NCBI RefSeq assembly: GCF_000959725.1
Contig: NZ_CP009322.1
Coordinates: 496,001 to 560,000 of the forward strand
Direction of reading: 5' to 3'
From: Burkholderia gladioli
GTDB lineage: Bacteria > Pseudomonadota > Gammaproteobacteria > Burkholderiales > Burkholderiaceae
DNA: 64,000 bases
In this document: in pieces, positions 41,362 through 50,410 of the stretch
Numbering within the stretch: position 1 is the stretch's first letter
How the letters are laid out: every line of letters starts with the position of its first letter
Notes under the pieces: model-generated
The model's input: the letters and a program-made list of their open reading frames with translations, nothing else
Told to the model about the DNA's origin: nothing
The model's database searches: none
Program-made: the position numbers and the translations under genes

Positions 41362-42111
41362 ATGCTCCTGCACCTGTCGACCTGGGCCGAAATCGAGGCT
41401 TACCTGAAGCGCAGCCGCACCATCGTGGTGCCGATCGGCTCGAACGAGCAGCACGGCCCCACCGGCCTGCTGGGCACCGACTGGCTGTGTCCCGAGATCA
41501 TCGCCGTCGAGGCGCAGAAGTCGGCCGACATCCTGGTCGCGCCGACCTTCAACATCGGCATGGCGCAGCACCACCTGGGCTTTCCCGGCACCATCTCGCT
41601 GCGCCCGAGCACCTTCATCGCGGCGATCTGCGACTGGGTCAATTCGCTAGCCGTGCACGGCTTCGAGAAGATCCTGTTCCTCAACGGCCATGGCGGCAAC
41701 ATCGCCTCGATCGAGGCCGCGTTCTCGGAGATCTACGCGCAGGCCAGCTTCGCGCGCCGCCGCTGCGGTTTCGCGCTGAAGCTGAAGAACTGGTGGGACC
41801 TGGAAGGCGTGACCGAGATCGCCAACCGCCAGTTCCCGACCGGCCATGGCGTGCATGCCACGCCCTCCGAGATCGCCGTCACGCAATGGGCGCTGCCGCA
41901 TACCATCAAGGATGCCGACTACGCGCCCGAGATCGCGCCGATGGGGCCGATCCGCGAGGCGCTCGAATTCCGCGCGCGCTTCCCCGACGGCCGAATGGGT
42001 TCACATCCGAAGCAGGCCTCGCAGGAAAAGGGCGGCGAACTGGTGCGCCAGGCCGCGATCGGCCTGGCCGCCGAGGTCGAGGCGTTCAGCGCCGAGGTGG
42101 TGCCCGGCTGA
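41362..42111 (+). CDS. creatininase-family metallohydrolase
   Basis: A 249-residue cytoplasmic enzyme, normal length for the family. Metal-ligand motifs are clear: SNEQHGP with Glu29 and His31, GTDW with Asp40, and NGHGGN with His110; an acidic ligand is likely in the later TPSEIA. True creatininase has NGHYEN at the last position, whereas NGHGGN is seen in other family members (amidases, MftE-type peptidases), so creatinine is not the likely substrate. The family hydrolyses C-N bonds in cyclic or linear amides using two divalent metals. The start at ATG 41362 follows CGGAAT. A strong terminator follows at 42141. The divergent partner set on the other strand (M81 hydrolase, MFS transporter) may belong to the same catabolic theme. 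Confidence 0.88.
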   Translation: MLLHLSTWAEIEAYLKRSRTIVVPIGSNEQHGPTGLLGTDWLCPEIIAVEAQKSADILVAPTFNIGMAQHHLGFPGTISLRPSTFIAAICDWVNSLAVHGFEKILFLNGHGGNIASIEAAFSEIYAQASFARRRCGFALKLKNWWDLEGVTEIANRQFPTGHGVHATPSEIAVTQWALPHTIKDADYAPEIAPMGPIREALEFRARFPDGRMGSHPKQASQEKGGELVRQAAIGLAAEVEAFSAEVVPG

Positions 42112-42140
42112 GCGGTGATTCGTCGAGCGTGATTCGATGC

Positions 42141-42176
42141 GGCGCGCGCCATCGGCGAGATGGCGCGCGCCGTTTT
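42141..42176 (+). terminator. intrinsic terminator between convergent genes
   Basis: GGCGCGCGCCAT (42141-42152) pairs perfectly with ATGGCGCGCGCC (42160-42171) around a 7-base loop, followed by GTTTTG. It ends the creatininase-family transcript and could also slow transcription from the M81 gene on the opposite strand. Confidence 0.85.
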
Positions 42177-42302
42177 GCATGGCGGGCGCGGCGCGGGTGC
42201 CGGGCCTTGCGGATCAGCCGCGCGATGCGATCGCGATGGGTTCGTGACGGGGCGGCAAGCTGCCTGCTCGCAATCGATCTTGCAAACGCGCCGCGAGTCG
42301 AA

Positions 42303-43832
42303 TCAGCGCGTGGCCGCGAGGGCGTCGGCCCGCGCGAAGGCCGGCCCGCCCGGGCGCACGCGCATGCCGGCACGCAGCCGGCGCCAGGGCAGGTCGCCCG
42401 GATCGGCCGCCATCGGCCCCGGCGCCTTGGCCACCAGGATCGTGTGCGCGATCGACTCGAAGTCGGCGCGGAAATGCACCGAGCTCTTCACCACCAGGAT
42501 CGCGCGTCGCTCGGGATCGATGCCCGCGCAACGAAACTGGTTGCGCTCGAACATCTGCATCTTGGTCGCGCTCACCGCGATCTCCACGTCCTCGATGCGC
42601 AGGCAGGCGACCGGGCCCAGTTCGCCGTCCATGCCGTTCATCATCGGCCCGTCGAAGCGAAAGCGGCCGTCGGACAGATGGGCGACCTCGAAGCGGGCTG
42701 TCAAAGGAGCATGAGCGGCGGGAGCGTCGCGCCCCTGGCTGCCGCCCAGCGCCAGCTCGATGCTTGCACCCACACCGGCCTGATGCGCGAGCCGCACGGC
42801 TCGCGGGTCCCAGATCATGCCCACCGCCGCCTCGCGCGCGCCATTGCGCAGCAGCGCGCGCACCAGTTCCATGGTGTTCGCGTCGCCGCCCGCGCCGGGG
42901 TTGTCCTGCGTGTCGGCGATGATCACCGGCCGGGTGGCGCCGACGCTCGCGTGCAGGGCCGCGCGCACCGCCTGGTCGGGGCTCAGGAAATCGACGCGCC
43001 AGCTCGCCTCGTCGGCGACCAGCGCGCGCGCGAGGGCCTCGATGCGCCGCTCGATCGGGTCGGCGTCGATGCCGTAGCCCCACAGCATCGGCCCACATTC
43101 GGGAAAGTCGGCGGCCGGGAAGCCGGGCGCGAAGGACAGCGACAGCAGCCGTTCGTCGTCGTGCTCGAGCCGCGCGAGTTCCTGGTAGAGCGCGCGGGCC
43201 GGATCGAAGCGCGTGCACATCGCGTTGACGGGAATCAGGAAGGGCAGGCCGCGCGCCACGCACACCGGTTTCGCGGGCGAGGCGGCCAGGCGCTCCAGCA
43301 GGTGCAGCGCGCGTTCGCCGGTCTCGGCCATGTCGACGTGTGGGTAGCTGCGGTAGGCGACCAGCAGGTCGGCGTCGCGCAGCATGCGCGCCGTCACGTT
43401 GGCGTGCAGATCGAGCGAGGCGATGACCGGCACGCCCGCGCCCAGCTCGCGCCGGATCCGCTCCAGCAGTTCGCCCTCGCCGTCGTCGACATGCTCGGCC
43501 ACCATCGCGCCGTGCAGGTCCAGGTAGATCGCCTCGAAACCGCCGGCGCGCACCGCGTCGAGGATCTCGCCGGCGATGCGCTCGTAGGCCTCGCGCGTCA
43601 CGTGTGCGGAAGGGCTCGCGCCGGCCCAGATCACCGGCAGCAGCGCGTGGCCGCGCGCCTCGGCGGCGCGGATGAAGCCGCCGGCGGGAATGTTCACCTC
43701 GCGCAGCGCCAGCACCTCGGCGCCGCGGCGCAGCGCGGGAAAGCCCTCGCCGCGCACGAAGCTGTCGTAGTCGGCGCGGGTGGGCGCGAAGGTATTGGTC
43801 TCGTGCTGGAAACCGGCAATCAGGATCTTCAT
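42303..43832 (-). CDS. M81 family metallopeptidase (MlrC-like)
   Basis: A 509-residue protein of the MlrC family, named after the microcystin-degradation enzyme that cleaves linearised peptide products. The N-terminus KILIAGFQHETNTF carries the first conserved motif; YLDLHGAMV and SLDLHANVT (about 105-150) are the other metal-site motifs; DTQDNPGAGGDANT (about 300) is typical of the central DUF1485 part. It is cytoplasmic with no signal peptide. It is followed upstream on the same strand by an MFS transporter 90 bp away, so the two form an operon divergent from a LysR regulator. The combination suggests import and hydrolysis of a small amide or peptide. The real substrate is unknown. Confidence 0.9.
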   Translation of the reverse strand: MKILIAGFQHETNTFAPTRADYDSFVRGEGFPALRRGAEVLALREVNIPAGGFIRAAEARGHALLPVIWAGASPSAHVTREAYERIAGEILDAVRAGGFEAIYLDLHGAMVAEHVDDGEGELLERIRRELGAGVPVIASLDLHANVTARMLRDADLLVAYRSYPHVDMAETGERALHLLERLAASPAKPVCVARGLPFLIPVNAMCTRFDPARALYQELARLEHDDERLLSLSFAPGFPAADFPECGPMLWGYGIDADPIERRIEALARALVADEASWRVDFLSPDQAVRAALHASVGATRPVIIADTQDNPGAGGDANTMELVRALLRNGAREAAVGMIWDPRAVRLAHQAGVGASIELALGGSQGRDAPAAHAPLTARFEVAHLSDGRFRFDGPMMNGMDGELGPVACLRIEDVEIAVSATKMQMFERNQFRCAGIDPERRAILVVKSSVHFRADFESIAHTILVAKAPGPMAADPGDLPWRRLRAGMRVRPGGPAFARADALAATR

Positions 43833-43922
43833 CGTGGAGTCCGAAGGAAAAGACGGCGCGGCGCCGCGAGGCGCCGCCGGGGAAGCGGGTGCGAGCCGGG
43901 CCGCGAAGCCGGCGCCCGATAC

Positions 43923-45212
43923 TCAGCGCGGCGCGGCGCTGAGCCGGTTGGTGGCGAGCAGCACGGCGGCCAGCAGCGGGAAGCCGGCTAGCGCGAGCAG
44001 GCCCGCGTCGAGGCTGCCGGTGGCGGTCTTGACCCAGCCGATCATGGCCGGGCCCCAGAAGCCGCCGGACAGGCCGATGGTGTTGATCAGCGCGATCACC
44101 CCGGCTGCCTCGGCGCCCTTGATGAAGTTCGAGGGAATCGCCCAGAACACCGTGTAGGCCATCCACAGCGCGGCGGTGGCCAGCGTCAGCAGGCCCAGCG
44201 CGATCGGCAGTTGCGCGTCGAAGCGCGTCGCCGCGGCCAGTGCCAGGGCCGCCGCGCAGGCCGGCACCACCGCGTGGTAGCGGCGCTCGCCGGTGCGATC
44301 CGAGCGGCGCCCGATCCAGGTCATGCCGATCGCGGCGGCCAGGTAGGGGATCGCGCTGTACCAGCCGAGCGTGATCAGATTGGTGGCGCCGCGCGCCTTG
44401 AGCAGGGTGGGCAGCCAGAAGCTGATCGCGTAGATCGCGGCGATCAGGCTGAAGTAGGCGATCGCCAGCCGGTAGATCGCCAGGTCGCGCAGGGCGCGCC
44501 CGAAGCCGCGTTCGTGCAGGTGGGGCGCGGCGATCTCGGCCTCGATGCGCTGCTTCTCCTCGGCATCGAGCCAGCGCGCGTCGGCGGCGCGATCGGGCAG
44601 CACGCGCAGCGTCAGGAGGCCCAGCAGCACGCAGGGCAGGCCCTCCACCAGGAACATCCACTGCCAGCCCGCCAGGCCCAGGCGGCCGTCGAGCGTGGTG
44701 ATCAGCGCGGCCGACAAGGGGCCGCCCACGATGCCGCCGATCGGCCCGGCCAGGAACACGATGGCGATCGCGCGCCCCATCCGCGAGGGGCCGTACCAGC
44801 GCGACAGGTACCAGATCATGCCGGGCGCGAAGCCGGCCTCGAACACGCCGAGCAGGAAGCGCATCGCGTAGAACATCGGCACGTTGCGCACGAACAGCAT
44901 GCAGGCCGAGGTGATGCCCCACAGGCACAGGATCCGGCTGAAGGTGCGGCGCGCACCGATCCTCGGCAGCAGCAGGTTGCTGGGCACCTCGAACAGCACG
45001 TAGCCGATGAAGAAGATGCCGGCGCCCACCCCGTAGGCGGCATCCGACAGCGCCAGGTCCTGTTGCATCTGCAGCTTCGCGAAGCCGACGTTGACGCGGT
45101 CCAGGTAGGCGAACAGGTAGCAGAGCAGCAGGAACGGCAGCAGCCGCAGGTTGACCTTCGCATAGAGCGAGGACGCGCGGGCGTCGAGACCGACGCGGGA
45201 AACAGTCGACAT
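43923..45212 (-). CDS. MFS transporter, anion:cation symporter family
   Basis: A 429-residue inner-membrane transporter with about 12 hydrophobic segments. The first loop contains LDRVNVGFAKLQM, the signature of the anion:cation symporter (phthalate/tartrate/4-hydroxyphenylacetate) family, followed by GAGIFFIGYVLFEVPSNLLL and LLGVFEAGFAPGMIWYLSRWY. Start ATG at 45212 has GGAG upstream. It is the first gene of an operon with the M81 hydrolase and lies opposite a LysR gene, the normal layout for an inducible uptake-catabolism unit. The substrate is probably an organic acid or amide. Confidence 0.92.
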   Translation of the reverse strand: MSTVSRVGLDARASSLYAKVNLRLLPFLLLCYLFAYLDRVNVGFAKLQMQQDLALSDAAYGVGAGIFFIGYVLFEVPSNLLLPRIGARRTFSRILCLWGITSACMLFVRNVPMFYAMRFLLGVFEAGFAPGMIWYLSRWYGPSRMGRAIAIVFLAGPIGGIVGGPLSAALITTLDGRLGLAGWQWMFLVEGLPCVLLGLLTLRVLPDRAADARWLDAEEKQRIEAEIAAPHLHERGFGRALRDLAIYRLAIAYFSLIAAIYAISFWLPTLLKARGATNLITLGWYSAIPYLAAAIGMTWIGRRSDRTGERRYHAVVPACAAALALAAATRFDAQLPIALGLLTLATAALWMAYTVFWAIPSNFIKGAEAAGVIALINTIGLSGGFWGPAMIGWVKTATGSLDAGLLALAGFPLLAAVLLATNRLSAAPR

Positions 45213-45313
45213 GGGGATCTCCGGTGGCGTGGCTCGGCTCGGCCTTCACGTTCTGGTGTGCGAATGATGTCCAGCCCAAAAAGCACGAGCAACAGCAACT
45301 CGGTTCATGTATC

Positions 45314-45330
45314 GTTGCCGCCAGGGCAAC
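45314..45330. promoter_or_regulatory. candidate LysR operator in the MFS/LysR divergent region
   Basis: GTTGCC (45314-45319) and GGCAAC (45325-45330) form perfect 6-bp arms around five bases. It lies 40 bp before the LysR start and about 100 bp before the MFS start, where an autoregulatory LysR site would be expected. Confidence 0.55.
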
Positions 45331-45369
45331 ACTCCCGCCGCTGTCTTCCTTTTCGCCCCGAGTCGATTC

Positions 45370-46299
45370 ATGCGAGAAATCAACCAGCAGCGCCTGCGCT
45401 ATTTCCATGAGGTCCTCACCCATGGTTCGATCCGCGGCGCGGCCGACCACCTGAACACCTCGCCCTCGGTGATCACGCGCCAGATCCGCCTGCTCGAGGA
45501 GGAGCTCGGCACCACCTTGTTCGAGCGGCTCGCGCGGGGCGTGAAGCCCACCGAGGCGGCGGCCCATCTGCTGGAATTCTGGCGCGGCTATCGCGCTCAC
45601 CAGGAGAAGCTCGAGGAGCAGTTGCACGCGCTCAAGGGGCTGCACCAGGGGCATGTGCAACTGGTGGTCAGCGAGGGCTTCGTCGACGGCCTGGTCGACG
45701 AGGTGCTGGCCGAATTCCTCGCCACCTATCCCGGCGTGAGCGTCGAGCTGAACATGCTGCCGGTCGACGACATCCTCGAGGCGATCGCCGAGAGCCGCGC
45801 GCATATCGGCCTGGCCTACAACCCGCCGCCGCATCCGCTGGTGGTGCATCGCATGACGGTCGCGCAGCCGATCGTGCTGCTGACCCGCCGCGATCATCCG
45901 CTCGCGCGGCGCGGCGGGCCGGCCAGCGTCGCCGAGGTGCTGGCGCATCCGCTCGCGCTGATGCCCTCGACCTTCGGCATCGGCCACGCGGCGCGCATGC
46001 TGGAGTTCGCCGAGAGCGTGCGGATCCATCCCTCGCTGACGGCCAACTCGCTGACCGCGCTCAAGCGCATCGTCGAGGCCGGCTCGATGGTCGCGCTGAT
46101 CGGCGAGTTCGCGGTGCAGCGCGAGCTGGCCGCGGGCAAGCTCGCGGTGGTGCCGATCTCGCATCCGCTGTTCCTCGACATCAAGGCGGGCCTGCTGGTG
46201 AAGCCGGGCAGGCCGCTGGTGGCGGCCGCCAACGAGCTGCTGGACTGGATCATGCGACGCATGTCGGTATTCGCGGGAGCCGATGGCGTGCGCGATTGA
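45370..46299 (+). CDS. LysR-family transcriptional regulator
   Basis: A 309-residue regulator. ATG 45370 gives the usual LysR beginning [16 protein letters not shown]; an in-frame ATG at 45307 would add 21 residues and put the candidate operator inside the gene, so I prefer the shorter form. The helix-turn-helix is at about 18-45 ([28 protein letters not shown]). The effector domain follows from about 95. It is divergent from the MFS transporter/M81 operon and most likely controls it. Confidence 0.92.
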   Translation: MREINQQRLRYFHEVLTHGSIRGAADHLNTSPSVITRQIRLLEEELGTTLFERLARGVKPTEAAAHLLEFWRGYRAHQEKLEEQLHALKGLHQGHVQLVVSEGFVDGLVDEVLAEFLATYPGVSVELNMLPVDDILEAIAESRAHIGLAYNPPPHPLVVHRMTVAQPIVLLTRRDHPLARRGGPASVAEVLAHPLALMPSTFGIGHAARMLEFAESVRIHPSLTANSLTALKRIVEAGSMVALIGEFAVQRELAAGKLAVVPISHPLFLDIKAGLLVKPGRPLVAAANELLDWIMRRMSVFAGADGVRD

Positions 46300-46338
46300 A
46301 TGCGCGATTGAATGCGCGCCGCCCGTTGTGGCGCAGGC

Positions 46339-46353
46339 ATTAAGCGGGCTAAT
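46339..46353. promoter_or_regulatory. ATTA-N7-TAAT site upstream of the FtsI-like gene
   Basis: ATTAAGCGGGCTAAT, about 105-118 bp before the FtsI-like start. It contains the CTAAT core known for GcvA-type LysR regulators, and a similar site (49234-49248) sits at the start of the GcvA-like LysR gene convergent with this gene. Confidence 0.5.
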
Positions 46354-46456
46354 CCACGCCCAAGAAATCATCGCTTGAGCGCCGCGCGCGCGCTCGACAC
46401 AATCGCCGGCCTTCCTCACTGAGCCGGCTTCGCCGCCGGCACGGATCGCCCGGCGC

Positions 46457-48208
46457 ATGTCACGCGAGCACTTCTCCTTCCATCGTTCGCCCGGCGTGCC
46501 GGCCGGCTTGCCCGCCTGGCGCTCTCGCCTGGTGGTGCTGCTGCTCACGCTCGGTTTCCTGGCGCTGATCGCGCGCGCGGCCTGGGTGCAGGTGGCGCAT
46601 CGCGAGTTCTTCGTGGAGCAGGGGCGGCGGCGCTACGAGCGCACCTTCAGCGCGGTGGCGCTGCGCTCGAAGATCCTCGACCGGCGCGGCAACGTGCTGG
46701 CCATCAGCGAACCCGTCGACGATCTGTGGCTCGATCCGCAGGATTTCGCGCGCGCCACGCCCGGGCAGGTCGGCGAGCTGGCCGCCGCGCTGCATCTGTC
46801 GCCGGCTTCGGTCGATGCGTTCCGGCGGCGCGGCGGACGTTTCGCGCCGCTGCGGCGCGCGGTGCCGCTGGACGTCGCGCGCCCCTTGCTGGCGAGCGCA
46901 ATCCCGGGCCTGCACGCGATCGCCGCGCAGAAACGCTACTTCCCGGAAGGCGATGCGCTGGCCCAGGTGATCGGCATCACCGGCCGCGACGGCGCGGGGC
47001 TGGAAGGCATCGAGCTGGCCGGCAACGCGGCGCTGCGCGGCCAGGCCGCGAGCCGCACCCTGATCGTCGACCGGCTCGGCCGCGCCGTGACCGAGCCGCG
47101 CGATTCGGACCTGCCCGAGCCGCAGCCGGACCTGGTGCTGTCGATCGACCGGCAGATCCAGCGGCTCACGCAGGAGGCGCTGGCGCGCGGCGTCGAGCGC
47201 ACGGCCGCGGCGGCCGGCTGCGCGATCGCGGTGGACGTGGCCAGCGGCGAGATCCTCGCGCTCGCCAACGTGCCGAGCTTCGATCCGAACGATCCTGGCG
47301 CGCTGGCGGGCGGGCCGCCACGCAATCGCGCGCTGACCGACACCTTCGAGCCCGGCTCGACCATCAAGCCGCTGACCGTCTCGCTGGCGCTGGCCGATGG
47401 GTTGATCACGCCCGGCACGCGCTTCGATACCTCGCCCGGCGTGCTGGAATTCCATGGCGCGCGGATTCGCGATACCTCGGACCATGGCGTGATCGACACC
47501 GGCCAGGTGATCGCCAAGTCGAGCAATATCGGCATGGTGAAGATCTCGCAACTGCTGAGCGCGCAGGCGATGTGGGACAACTTCCGGCGCTTCGGCCTGG
47601 GCGGCGCGCCGCTCGAGGGATTTCCCGGCGTGGTGTCGGGCACGCTGCGCAATCCGCATCGCTGGGGACCGGTGGAGCAGGCGACCATGTCCTATGGCTA
47701 CGGCTTGTCGGTGTCGCTCGCGCAACTGGCGCGCGCCTACGTGATCCTGGCCAATGACGGGCGCGCCACGCGCCTGAGCCTGCTGCACGAGATGCCGGAG
47801 CTCCGCGATGCGCGGCCGGGCGCGGCGGTGATCCCGTCCGCCGTCGCGGCCCGGGTGCGCGCCATGCTGGAGGAGACGGTCGCGCCGGGCGGCACCGCCA
47901 CCATGGCGCGCCTGACCGACTATCGCGTCGGCGCGAAGACGGGCACCGCGCGCAAGAGCAATGGACGGCATGGTTACGCGGCGGGGCAGTATCGCGCGGT
48001 GTTCGTCGGCATGGCGCCGATGTCGAGGCCGCGCGTGGTGGTGGCGGTGATGATCGATACACCGCGCAAGGGCTCGTATTACGGCGGGCCGGTGGCCGGG
48101 CCGGTGTTCGCGGCGATCACCGAGGGCGCGCTGCATGTGCTCGGCGTGCCGCCCGATCGCGTGCCCTCGCGACCGGACGCGCCGGTTTCGTCGCGTTCGT
48201 CGCTTTGA
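46457..48208 (+). CDS. FtsI/PBP3-like peptidoglycan D,D-transpeptidase (accessory paralogue)
   Basis: A 583-residue class B penicillin-binding protein. It has one N-terminal membrane anchor (about 25-45, LVVLLLTLGFLALIARAAWV), a dimerisation domain (about 65-210, with SKILDRRGNVLAIS), then the transpeptidase domain with all three active-site motifs: S301TIK, S355SN and K494TG. It cross-links septal peptidoglycan in the periplasm. The gene stands alone, away from the mraW-ftsL-ftsI-mur division cluster, and so is a second copy rather than the housekeeping ftsI. The start at ATG 46457 leaves a short cytoplasmic tail. A GcvA-type LysR gene converges 34 bp downstream, recalling AmpR-type control of cell-wall genes. 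A stress- or antibiotic-induced role is inference. Confidence 0.9.
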   Translation: MSREHFSFHRSPGVPAGLPAWRSRLVVLLLTLGFLALIARAAWVQVAHREFFVEQGRRRYERTFSAVALRSKILDRRGNVLAISEPVDDLWLDPQDFARATPGQVGELAAALHLSPASVDAFRRRGGRFAPLRRAVPLDVARPLLASAIPGLHAIAAQKRYFPEGDALAQVIGITGRDGAGLEGIELAGNAALRGQAASRTLIVDRLGRAVTEPRDSDLPEPQPDLVLSIDRQIQRLTQEALARGVERTAAAAGCAIAVDVASGEILALANVPSFDPNDPGALAGGPPRNRALTDTFEPGSTIKPLTVSLALADGLITPGTRFDTSPGVLEFHGARIRDTSDHGVIDTGQVIAKSSNIGMVKISQLLSAQAMWDNFRRFGLGGAPLEGFPGVVSGTLRNPHRWGPVEQATMSYGYGLSVSLAQLARAYVILANDGRATRLSLLHEMPELRDARPGAAVIPSAVAARVRAMLEETVAPGGTATMARLTDYRVGAKTGTARKSNGRHGYAAGQYRAVFVGMAPMSRPRVVVAVMIDTPRKGSYYGGPVAGPVFAAITEGALHVLGVPPDRVPSRPDAPVSSRSSL

Positions 48209-48242
48209 AGCGGCGGTTTCGCTTCGCGCGTCGCAGGTACGC

Positions 48243-49235
48243 TCAGCGGGCGGCGCGCGAGGGCTCGGGCGATTGCCCCAGGCTCACGCCGAGCTGCCCG
48301 ATGTCGTGCGCGCGGCGCAGCGCATGGTGCGCGCACTGCTGACGGATCCAGGCGCGGAACGAGCCGACCGACATCGCGCTGTCGGCGCGGCGGATCATCC
48401 AGTAGCGCGCCGGCGAGCGGATCGCCACCGGCACCACCGGCACCAGCCGGCCGTCGCGCAGGTCGTCGAGCAGCATCGACACGCGCCCGATCGCGACGCC
48501 CTGGTGGTTGAGCGCGGCGTTGAAGGCCATGCTGCCGAGATTGAAGCGCGGCCCGTCGATGCGCGGCAGCCAGGCCGGCTTGACCGCTTCCAGCCAGGCC
48601 TGCCACTCGGCCGAATCGGAGGAGCCGGTCCAGGCCGCCGCGTCGTGCAGGAAGGCGACCTTGCGGTCGAGCTTGCCGGCGCGCAGCGAGGGATGCCGCT
48701 CCAGGTAGGCGGGCGTTGCCACCGGCAGCAGCCATTCGTCGAGCAGGGCATCGGCATGCTCGATGTCGCTGAAATCGTCGACCGAATAGCGGATGGCGAT
48801 ATCGACCCCGGTGGTGTCGTGATCGGGCAGGCCGGCCGCCGTGAACTCGGCCTTCAACTGCACCGGGTTGCGCGAGAACTGCAGGTGGAAGTCGGACAGG
48901 CGCGGCACCAGCCACAGCATCGCGAACGAGGGGCAGCAGCCCACGCGCACCGGATCGTCGGCGCTGGCGATTCGCACCAGGGTGGTCTCGATCTCGTCGA
49001 AGCCGCGGCGCACGCCCTCGAGCAGCATGGTGCCCTCGCGCGTGAGCGACAGGCGGCGGTGTTCGCGCACGAACAGCGCGTAGCCGAGGCGGTTTTCGAG
49101 CTGGCGGATCTGCTGGCTCACGGCGCTCTGCGTGAGGCTCAGCACGTCGGCCGCGCGCGTGAAGCTGAGCAGTTGTCCGGCGCAGGCGAAGCAGCGCAGC
49201 GCGCCCAGCATCGATGAGTCGAGAATCTTTTGCAT
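48243..49235 (-). CDS. GcvA-like LysR-family transcriptional regulator
   Basis: A 330-residue regulator. The N-terminus (ALRCFACAGQLLSFTRAADVLSLTQSAVS-type) has the GcvA/AmpR-subgroup spacing, with the helix-turn-helix at about 25-50. The effector domain includes GVDIAIRYS and the C-terminal GVAIGRVSMLLDDLRDGRLV. The start ATG 49235 overlaps an ATTAG/CTAAT dyad, suggesting autoregulation. It is convergent with the FtsI-like gene and tandem with another LysR (49404-50315) about 170 bp upstream. Target genes are unproven; the shared operator-like sequence points to the FtsI-like gene. Confidence 0.92.
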   Translation of the reverse strand: MQKILDSSMLGALRCFACAGQLLSFTRAADVLSLTQSAVSQQIRQLENRLGYALFVREHRRLSLTREGTMLLEGVRRGFDEIETTLVRIASADDPVRVGCCPSFAMLWLVPRLSDFHLQFSRNPVQLKAEFTAAGLPDHDTTGVDIAIRYSVDDFSDIEHADALLDEWLLPVATPAYLERHPSLRAGKLDRKVAFLHDAAAWTGSSDSAEWQAWLEAVKPAWLPRIDGPRFNLGSMAFNAALNHQGVAIGRVSMLLDDLRDGRLVPVVPVAIRSPARYWMIRRADSAMSVGSFRAWIRQQCAHHALRRAHDIGQLGVSLGQSPEPSRAAR

Positions 49236-49248
49236 TAGCGTGGCTAAT
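49234..49248. promoter_or_regulatory. GcvA-type operator at the LysR start
   Basis: ATTAGCGTGGCTAAT: perfect 6-bp arms around GTG, containing a T-N11-A LysR box and the CTAAT core in both orientations. It overlaps the start codon of the LysR gene on the minus strand. Confidence 0.6.
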
Positions 49249-49403
49249 CGATCGATAAGCCTGGTTTGTGCCAGGCGAGATCGGTCGATCGTTGAAAATC
49301 CCTTGATGGGCGCGATTCTAGCAAACTCGTAATCGAATCGTCAGGCGGCGCGGGCCTGCATGAATTAGCCGGATTAAGGAACCCGGATTGACGATCCGCG
49401 GGC

Positions 49404-50315
49404 TCAGGCCGCGTTGCGCGGCGCGAAGCGGCCCGGGCTGCCGGCCTCGTGCACGGCGCGCACCAGCGCCAGCGTGGCCGGCGTGCGCTTGCCGATGAAG
49501 GCGTAGAAGCGCACCTGGGGCAGCGCCGGCATGCCTTCGCGGCGGCCCAGCGCACGCAGCCCGGGGCGCAGCTGGCTGCGCGCCACCGGCGCCACCGCGA
49601 AGCCCGACAACGCGGCGGACAGGCAGCCGGCCATGCTGCTGCTCTCGAAGGCGAGCCGCCATTCGCGCTCGCTCTCGCCGAGCGCGGTGACGGCCGCGTC
49701 GCGATAGATGCAGGGCGCCGCGAAGGCGGCCAGCGGCACGATCGTGTCGGACGAGAAGGGCGCCTGCTCGGCATAGGCCCACACCAGCGGTTCCTCCCAA
49801 AGCAGTTCGCCATCCCGATCGATCGGCCCGCATTGCTTGCCGAACACGATGTCGAGCCGGCCGCGCGCGAGCTGGCGCACCAGGTCCGGCGTGATGCCGA
49901 CCTTCAGCTCGATCGCGGCATCGGGATAACCGCGCTGGAAGGCCTGCAGCACGCCGGGCAGCCAGGTGCCGGCGAAATCCTCCGAGGCGCCCACCCGCAG
50001 CCGGCCCTGGATCGACGAGCCCTTGAGGCGCGCGAGCGCCTCGCGTTCCAGGTCGAGGATGTTGCGCGCGTAGCGATGCAGGGTCTCGCCGGCCGGCGTG
50101 GTGGCCACGCGGCGCGTGGTGCGCTCCAGCAGGCGCGCGCCGGCGCTGTCCTCGAGCCGCTTGATATGGCCGCTGACGGCCGAGGGCGTCAGCGCCAGCC
50201 GCTCGGCGGCCGGCGCGAAGCCGCCCAGTTCGATCACGGCCACGAAGGTGCGCAGCAGGACGATGTCGAGGCTGGCCGATTGAGGGCCGAAAGCGGTGTC
50301 CACGGCGAACTCCAT
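49404..50315 (-). CDS. LysR-family transcriptional regulator
   Basis: A 303-residue regulator with an 18-residue lead before the helix-turn-helix (about 28-55: GGFAPAAERLALTPSAVSGHIKRLE). The effector domain starts at about 105 (GRLRVGASEDFAGTWLPGVL). It is divergent from the epoxide-hydrolase-like gene, with a 7-3-7 dyad midway between them, so regulation of that gene is likely. It differs clearly from its neighbour LysR (48243-49235) and is not a recent duplicate. Confidence 0.92.
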   Translation of the reverse strand: MEFAVDTAFGPQSASLDIVLLRTFVAVIELGGFAPAAERLALTPSAVSGHIKRLEDSAGARLLERTTRRVATTPAGETLHRYARNILDLEREALARLKGSSIQGRLRVGASEDFAGTWLPGVLQAFQRGYPDAAIELKVGITPDLVRQLARGRLDIVFGKQCGPIDRDGELLWEEPLVWAYAEQAPFSSDTIVPLAAFAAPCIYRDAAVTALGESEREWRLAFESSSMAGCLSAALSGFAVAPVARSQLRPGLRALGRREGMPALPQVRFYAFIGKRTPATLALVRAVHEAGSPGRFAPRNAA

Positions 50316-50342
50316 TCATCACGAAATGTGCATTATAGGCGT

Positions 50343-50359
50343 CGATTGATCGTCAATCG
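50343..50359. promoter_or_regulatory. candidate LysR operator before the alpha/beta hydrolase
   Basis: CGATTGA (50343-50349) and TCAATCG (50353-50359) are perfect arms around TCG, in the 95-bp gap between the divergent LysR and hydrolase genes. Confidence 0.55.
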
Positions 50360-50410
50360 TCCAGGCGAGCTCGCTAGCATCGGAGCTTTCGATACGCACA
50401 TGGAGGCGAC

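Noticed and set aside
42214..46548. A 1444-codon minus-strand frame across M81, MFS and LysR genes
   Set aside because: Arg/Ala/Gly-rich without domains, and it conflicts with three well-recognised genes.
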